64,000 bases of DNA from Mesorhizobium sp. Lineage in GTDB: Bacteria; Pseudomonadota; Alphaproteobacteria; Rhizobiales; Rhizobiaceae. The notes below the pieces were generated by a model, which saw only the letters and a list, made by a program, of their open reading frames with translations, searched no databases and had not been told where the DNA came from. This document shows positions 63,524 to 64,000 of this stretch, piece after piece; the first letter of the stretch is position 1, and each line of letters opens with the position of its first letter. Both the position numbers and the translations under genes were made by a program. Location: the NCBI RefSeq assembly GCF_017306545.1, contig NZ_JAFKID010000028.1, forward strand, positions 1 through 64,000, read 5' to 3'.

Positions 63524-64000
63524 ATGCAGGCAATTGCGTTGTTTCAACATGCCGTAAGCAGATGGGAGAACTACAAACCCATAGGTCGGCAGCAGTTGTT
63601 TGCATTGGCGCAGGAACTCCGCCCAAGGTGCGATGAAAGTACGAACCTTTACGTCATCGACCTGCTGCCGGATGACCCGTTGGAATTCGGGACCGATGCC
63701 CTCGTTGAAAACGTTGACATGCGAGGGTTGCGGTCAACGATCGGCGGCTATGCCGATCAGGAATATGTTAAACGCGACGTCGTCCCGCACTACCTCGATG
63801 TCAAAGAAACCGGGCGAACAAGCTGGCTTCGGATGACATCGCGAATCCAGGACCAGATCGCCGTCTATGATCGCCTCATACTGCCTGTAGCTGAGCACAA
63901 GAGCACTCGCTGGGCGGTTGCGATCTCGAAAACGCGGATGCTTCTCCCTGCGACGCCAAAGGCCCGACCGCTCACGCAACGCCAGGAAGACATCCTCTTT
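63524..64000 (+). CDS. LuxR-type helix-turn-helix regulator, N-terminal part
   Basis: An open frame runs off the right edge. The start ATG at 63524 has GGAGGAG upstream; an in-frame ATG at 63449 would add 25 residues. The visible 159 residues include ALFQHAVSRWENYKPIGRQ and LRMTSRIQDQIAVYDRLILP, with a PAS-like character, then KARPLTQRQEDILF, which is the beginning of a GerE/LuxR helix-turn-helix (L-T-x-R-E-x-E-V-L). The DNA-binding domain itself lies beyond the window. No signal or target can be named. Confidence 0.65.
   Translation, partial: MQAIALFQHAVSRWENYKPIGRQQLFALAQELRPRCDESTNLYVIDLLPDDPLEFGTDALVENVDMRGLRSTIGGYADQEYVKRDVVPHYLDVKETGRTSWLRMTSRIQDQIAVYDRLILPVAEHKSTRWAVAISKTRMLLPATPKARPLTQRQEDILF

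Overview
The window looks like chromosome of a denitrifying alphaproteobacterium of the Hyphomicrobiales (Mesorhizobium/Aminobacter-like). This rests on high GC, a nirK-nirV pair, an NnrR-type regulator, complete nosRZDFYLX, rhizobial RIME-like palindromic repeats and the general protein character. The genus is inferred, not proven.

Layout. 1-255 is the tail of an endonuclease/exonuclease/phosphatase-family gene. 0.3-7.2 kb holds a two-component system, a PepSY protein with cytochrome b561, and a three-gene flavinylation module: DUF2271 protein carrying an ApbE target motif, PepSY flavoreductase, and ApbE. 7.4-12.5 kb holds a VIT/CCC1 transporter, a YitT protein, two UspA proteins with a host-attachment-like protein (FNR-type boxes), the Fe-S repair protein RIC, YbaN and a CopD-like protein. 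12.6-19.9 kb holds ilvD, a five-gene operon of small proteins (DUF6522, two unknowns, DUF59, DUF2249) divergent from nsrR, ferredoxin FdxA and hemN. 20.1-25.8 kb holds ubiX, ubiD, a DUF6455 gene, ubiTUV and a mogA-like gene, which together fit oxygen-independent ubiquinone synthesis. 25.8-34.8 kb is nosRZDFYLX. 34.9-42.5 kb holds a ferritin-like protein, pseudoazurin, a DUF6544 protein, nirV, nirK, nnrR, DUF1858 and double-DUF2249 genes and an NnrS-like membrane protein. 42.7-52.2 kb is narK-narGHJI with a parvulin and a second DUF6455 gene. 52.2-53.1 kb is a gene-poor scar. 53.1-61.8 kb holds a LysR regulator broken by a 29-bp tandem duplication, an agmatinase-family gene and two ABC uptake gene sets. 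62.2-63.2 kb is azlCD, and a LuxR-type regulator runs off the right edge.

How it works together. Nitrate enters by NarK and is reduced by NarGHI. NirK makes NO, pseudoazurin is the likely periplasmic electron carrier, and NosZ reduces N2O. No NO reductase genes are present here. A recurring 16-bp operator, TTTG-N8-CAAA with the usual form TTTGCG-N4-CGCAAA, occurs at ten intergenic sites plus one variant. It lies before RIC, hemN, a hypothetical gene, DUF2249, ubiD-ubiX, ubiTUV/DUF6455, nosR/ferritin-like, pseudoazurin, nirK, the NnrS-like gene and narK. I read it as the regulon of the NnrR encoded at 39541. A second NO-linked layer is NsrR, with three 11-1-11 inverted repeats around its gene. 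Many small unknown families sit under these two operators and are the most promising undescribed part of the window.
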